From positions 1 to 56,976 of the forward strand of contig NZ_NINW01000031.1 of the NCBI RefSeq assembly GCF_002188465.1: 56,976 nt of DNA, read 5' to 3'. A program made the translations under genes and the position numbers. Each line of letters begins with the position of its first letter. The first letter of the stretch is position 1. The stretch comes from Pigmentiphaga sp. NML080357 (GTDB taxonomy: Bacteria > Pseudomonadota > Gammaproteobacteria > Burkholderiales > Burkholderiaceae_B). The notes below the pieces were generated by a model. The model was not told the origin of the DNA and did not search any database. It saw only the letters and a list, made by a program, of their open reading frames with translations. Positions 54,357 to 56,976 of this stretch are shown here, piece after piece.

Positions 54357-54744
54357 CAAGCCTCCTGCTCATGTTGGGTTCTAGGCTGCGTATCCGTGGC
54401 GGGTTTTGCAGCGCTGACGGGGAGATTCAGTGTTCTCCTCAACTTCTCGCCAAACATAGTGGCTCACCGCCATAGACAAAATGGGCGACGCTGTCCCTCC
54501 ACCAGGACTGCAGAGTGCTGGCATCGGGGGGCGAGACAAACCAGCTTTCCCAGTCGCGTGCATTGTTCAAAGGGGCATGCGTCGAGAGCAAGCCGATAGC
54601 AAACTGAGCCAGGGCGCCATTGAAATCGGCCCGCTCCGCATCGAAGGCGACCAAGTCGGGGGCTGACAACTCGCTGGGTGCAACCCAACGGCGCTTCCCG
54701 GAGTGGTCGCGTACGGGCATCCATTCATCGGTTAGCAGTGACAC
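54356..54744 (-). pseudogene. cse1: cse1 (cas8e) remnant with internal deletion
   Basis: From GTG 54744 the frame follows Cse1 for 93 residues (to SVAHFVYGG), then jumps to the gene's last 24 or so codons. These are read in another frame (MFGEKLRRTLNLPV, compared with MMGDKLKKTLNLPV in copy 1) and end at 54356. About 1.25 kb (residues about 94-510) is gone and the join shifts the frame, so the first frame closes at 54439. The PAM-reading and Cas3-recruiting parts are absent, so this locus cannot build a complete Cascade of its own. Confidence 0.93.
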
Positions 54745-54773
54745 GGATTTCCCCTGATTCAAATAATGGACGC

Positions 54774-54817
54774 AGTCTAAACATACAGTTAGCCCTCGTC
54801 AATAAGTATGTATTGCT
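54774..54817 (-). promoter_or_regulatory. Promoter of the second Cascade operon with CreR-target protospacer
   Basis: On the minus strand TTGACG (plus 54797-54802), a 17-bp spacer and TAGACT (plus 54774-54779) form a good sigma70 promoter 30 bp before the GTG of cse1. Immediately upstream of the -35 lies, on the plus strand, PAM AAG (54804-54806) and TATGTATTGCT (54807-54817). This is the same site arrangement as locus 1, with changed bases that match the changed guide at 54908. Confidence 0.75.
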
Positions 54818-54856
54818 CACAAAAAAACTTATGGATAAACACCTACTGTCCGATAA

Positions 54857-54948
54857 TGCGATAATTGCCTTTGATTCCCGACGGTAAGCCGGCCACGGGA
54901 TGAACCGTATGTGTTGCTACGGAAAAACCGTTCCCCAAGCTCTTGGGG
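54857..54948 (+). ncRNA. creR: CreR-type crRNA-like RNA (locus 2)
   Basis: The extended -10 TGCGATAAT (54857-54865) suggests a start near 54872. The first repeat-like part pairs CCCG (54877) with CGGG (54896) and ends in the handle ATGAACCG (54900-54907). The 22-nt guide starts TATGTGTTGCT (54908-54929). The second repeat-like part, GTTCCCCAAG-CT-CTTGGGG (54930-54948), is a perfect 7-bp stem. The guide matches the AAG-flanked site at 54807 for positions 1-11 except position 6, exactly as in locus 1. Relative to locus 1 the guide has C1T, C3T and A10C and the target shows the same three changes. Because this locus lacks Cse1, the RNA could act only through Cascade that includes the locus 1 subunit (inference). 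Confidence 0.85.
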
Positions 54949-54955
54949 ATGTGAA

Positions 54956-54982
54956 GCGAGGGCAATGGGCTCCTACCCTCGC
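54956..54982. terminator. Hairpin at creR end and cas3 stop (locus 2)
   Basis: GCGAGGG and CCCTCGC pair across a 13-nt loop that spans the cas3 stop codon. The position equals that of the 24974-25000 hairpin, but the sequence is different, so structure seems conserved over sequence. No T-run follows. Confidence 0.5.
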
Positions 54983-56850
54983 TCGTTCACCCTAAGTGGC
55001 AGCGGAAACAATCCAAACCTCGCGTCATAAACCCACTGCCGCGACACCAGCTCACCACTACTTGCCCTCCCCATGGCGACGCCGATCCAATCTCGTCCCG
55101 TCTTCTCCAACGGCAACAACACCGACCATTTCCCCTGATCCGGCAGCGTCAGTTTGGCTTCTTCCCAAGCCCGCAAGCGCTGCGGATCGCTCGGGGGAAC
55201 GACTTCTGCAATCAACCGTTCCGGCACTCGTACCGTACTGTAGGCCCATGCGTGCCGGGGTTGTGCATGAGTGGCCCATGGAAGCAGCCGTTCTCCGTCC
55301 CACCGGCACAGCACCACACTCGCGCTAGCCTCGCCTAGGCGAGTAGGGGTTTGTGCATCCGACCACCACTGCTCTCCTCGCCAGACGTAGCCGACATCCA
55401 GCTTGATGGCGTTTCTATATGCGTGGGAGGCCTCGCTGCTTTCTTCGCCAATGACGTGATTGGCTACGGGCTGCAGACCGGCCGGAAGATCCACGTCCTC
55501 CGTGAAGACACCTTCGATCAATCGCCGCGCATCGGCGGGCATATGCAATTGACCTTCTTTAATGAAGCGTGCAGTCAGCCACAATTGACCATGATGGCGG
55601 TAGACCTTGGAGGACTTTGGGCAGGCATCCTTGAACCAGGTCGCACGAGGTGCGTCTGTCCAGGCCGGGCCTAACACCCATAGGCAAGGTTGCTCGCGAC
55701 CATCGGGATCTGCAGGATTGGCAAGGCGATTGCCCAATGCATCGCGCCGATGGCGTTGCAGGCGGCCCGCTCTCTGGATGAGACGATCGATCGGAGCCAA
55801 ATCGCTGATCATCCAGTCCCAGTCCGCGTCAAGAGACTGTTCGGCCACCTGAGTTGCGATGACCAGTCGTCCGCGGCGCTGCGCCGAGGTGCTGTGCGCG
55901 CCAAAGTGGTCAAGGATACGAGCCTCCATGTCGAGTCGATCACGCAAGGTGAAGCGTGCATGGAAGAGCATGAGCCGCTCCGCGTCCAATTCATGGGCAA
56001 ACAGCGCATAAGCAGTCATGGCATCCGCTATCGTATTGCGTACCCAGCAAACGCAACGCCCCCCGTCCAGCGCCCGGCGAATGCCGGCAACGACTTCGTC
56101 GAGATCCGCTACGTAGCGGATCTTGACGGTCCGACTGACATCTGCCCGCGTTCCCACGCGGTAGGTCTCCACATGTTGCGCCCGGTCCGCGTTCCAACTC
56201 GTGATCAACGGATAGGCCATATCGGCGGGTAATGTAGGCGGCTGTTGACGGCAGCCTTCCGCAAACGCAGCAAGCAACGCGCGTTTCATTCGCTCGGGCA
56301 ACGTGGCCGATAGCAGGATCGCGCTGCCCCCCGCAGATGCATGAGCACGGAGCAAGTGTTCCAACACCCCCTGCATGTATGCATCGCAGGCATGAACCTC
56401 ATCGACGATGAGCACCTTTCGGAACAAGCCCAACAGTCGCAAAGACTGATGCTTACCCTGTAGAACCGCCATCAAGGCTTGGTCTATGGTGCCCACGCCA
56501 GCCGGTGCCAGCAGGACACGCTTGTTGTGATCAGCCAGCCAGGCGGTACACCGGGCAGAGGCTGTTTCATCCCTCTGGGCCAGATCGTGCTCGACAGGTC
56601 CCGACCGCAAGACCGAAGCGGCAAAGGCTTCAACCAGTTCACGCTGGCCGTTGGCCAGTACCAGACTGGCAAGACCATCGAACAGCCGAGCATAGAAATG
56701 ACTCAGGCGGCCGTACATGGCATTGGCAGTGGCCATGGTAGGCAGGCCGATAAAGAAACCATCCGCAACCCCGGCACTCATCAGCCGATGAGTCAGCATC
56801 ATGGCGGCTTCGGTCTTGCCCGCGCCGGTGACATCTTCCAATAGATGGAT
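54973..56850 (-). pseudogene. cas3: cas3 C-terminal part, 5' end lost to insertion
   Basis: The frame matches Cas3 from IHLLEDVTGAGKTEA to the end (about 625 codons), keeping Walker A, DEVHACDAYM and QRAGRLQRHRRD. The HD nuclease domain and everything before motif I are missing, because homology to the intact gene stops at 56850, where GTAAGCG sequence begins. As it stands it could at most encode a helicase-like fragment without nuclease. The first 300 codons may continue beyond the inserted element outside the window. Confidence 0.93.
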
Positions 56851-56851
56851 C

Positions 56852-56976
56852 GTAAGCGGTTAGCGAACAACGCCCTATCGGGGTAGCGTACAAGTGGTCA
56901 AGCTTGCGTCCGCAACGACTTTTGCGGACGCAACCATGACGATCGAACAGGTAGACTTTCTCCCGCTGCAACCCAT
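56852..56976 (+). mobile_element. Left end of a probable IS66-family element
   Basis: The inserted DNA begins GTAAGCGGTTAGCGAAC. GTAAGCG is the usual terminus of IS66-family elements. A perfect 11-bp inverted repeat (TGCGTCCGCAA at 56905, TTGCGGACGCA at 56922) precedes an ATG at 56936 whose frame (MTIEQVDFLPLQP) is open to the window end and may be the first transposition gene. The family is proposed from the terminal bases only; the transposase itself is outside the window. Confidence 0.55.

Noticed and set aside
54356-54744. Programmed frameshift in the second cse1
   Set aside because: The two halves are separated by a loss of about 400 codons compared with copy 1; a deletion explains it and no slippery sequence was seen.

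Overview
The window is GC-rich (roughly 65 percent by eye) betaproteobacterial DNA. Gene content and protein sequences fit an Alcaligenaceae genome (Bordetella/Achromobacter-like). The housekeeping left end carries ubiJ/Tim44-like/ubiE, phoBR, serA, ilvA, a PilZ protein and a giant FAD/Fe-S dehydrogenase. The first bases look like a junction between a thiD 3' region and a truncated ubiJ.

The centre and right are dominated by type I-E CRISPR-Cas. There are three arrays, all read on the minus strand with the leader on their right. Array 1 (34 regular repeats) adjoins a complete set, cas3-[gap]-cse1-cse2-cas7-cas5-cas6e-cas1-cas2. Array 2 (44 repeats) is an orphan whose flank keeps only a decayed leader and the last codons of a cas2. 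Array 3 (12 repeats) adjoins a second cas set with intact cas2, cas1, cas6e, cas5, cas7 and cse2. In that set cse1 has lost about 1.25 kb internally, and cas3 is cut off at its ATPase motif by what looks like the end of an IS66-type element. Remnants of the flanking LOG-family and DUF839 genes next to arrays 1 and 2 show that these loci arose by segmental duplication followed by decay.

The most striking feature lies in both cas3-cse1 gaps: a small plus-strand crRNA-like gene. It has an extended -10 promoter, a degenerate repeat ending in the 8-nt handle ATGAACCG, a 22-23 nt guide, a second degenerate repeat hairpin and a further hairpin. The first 11 guide bases match, except at position 6, a site with an AAG PAM overlapping or just upstream of the -35 of the cse1 promoter. 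Guide and target have changed together between the two loci. This is the signature of a CreR-type RNA that turns Cascade into a repressor of its own operon.

A HepT/MntA (HEPN/MNT) toxin-antitoxin pair lies between cas3 and array 2, and a spacer in array 1 matches the MntA coding sequence at 27 of 33 positions with mostly synonymous differences.

Between array 2 and array 3 is a catabolic and transport region. A minus-strand block encodes an SsuABC-like ABC transporter, a cyanurate/barbiturate-type ring-opening amidohydrolase, a dihydroorotase-like hydrolase, an SDR and an isochorismatase-like hydrolase, flanked by a LysR regulator. A deaminase-like amidohydrolase with a second binding protein follows. 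Next comes a gra/tsd-like gamma-resorcylate module: MarR regulator, flavin reductase, flavin monooxygenase, gamma-resorcylate decarboxylase and MFS transporter. A Tat-exported DUF839 lipoprotein precedes array 3. I saw no tRNA or rRNA genes.
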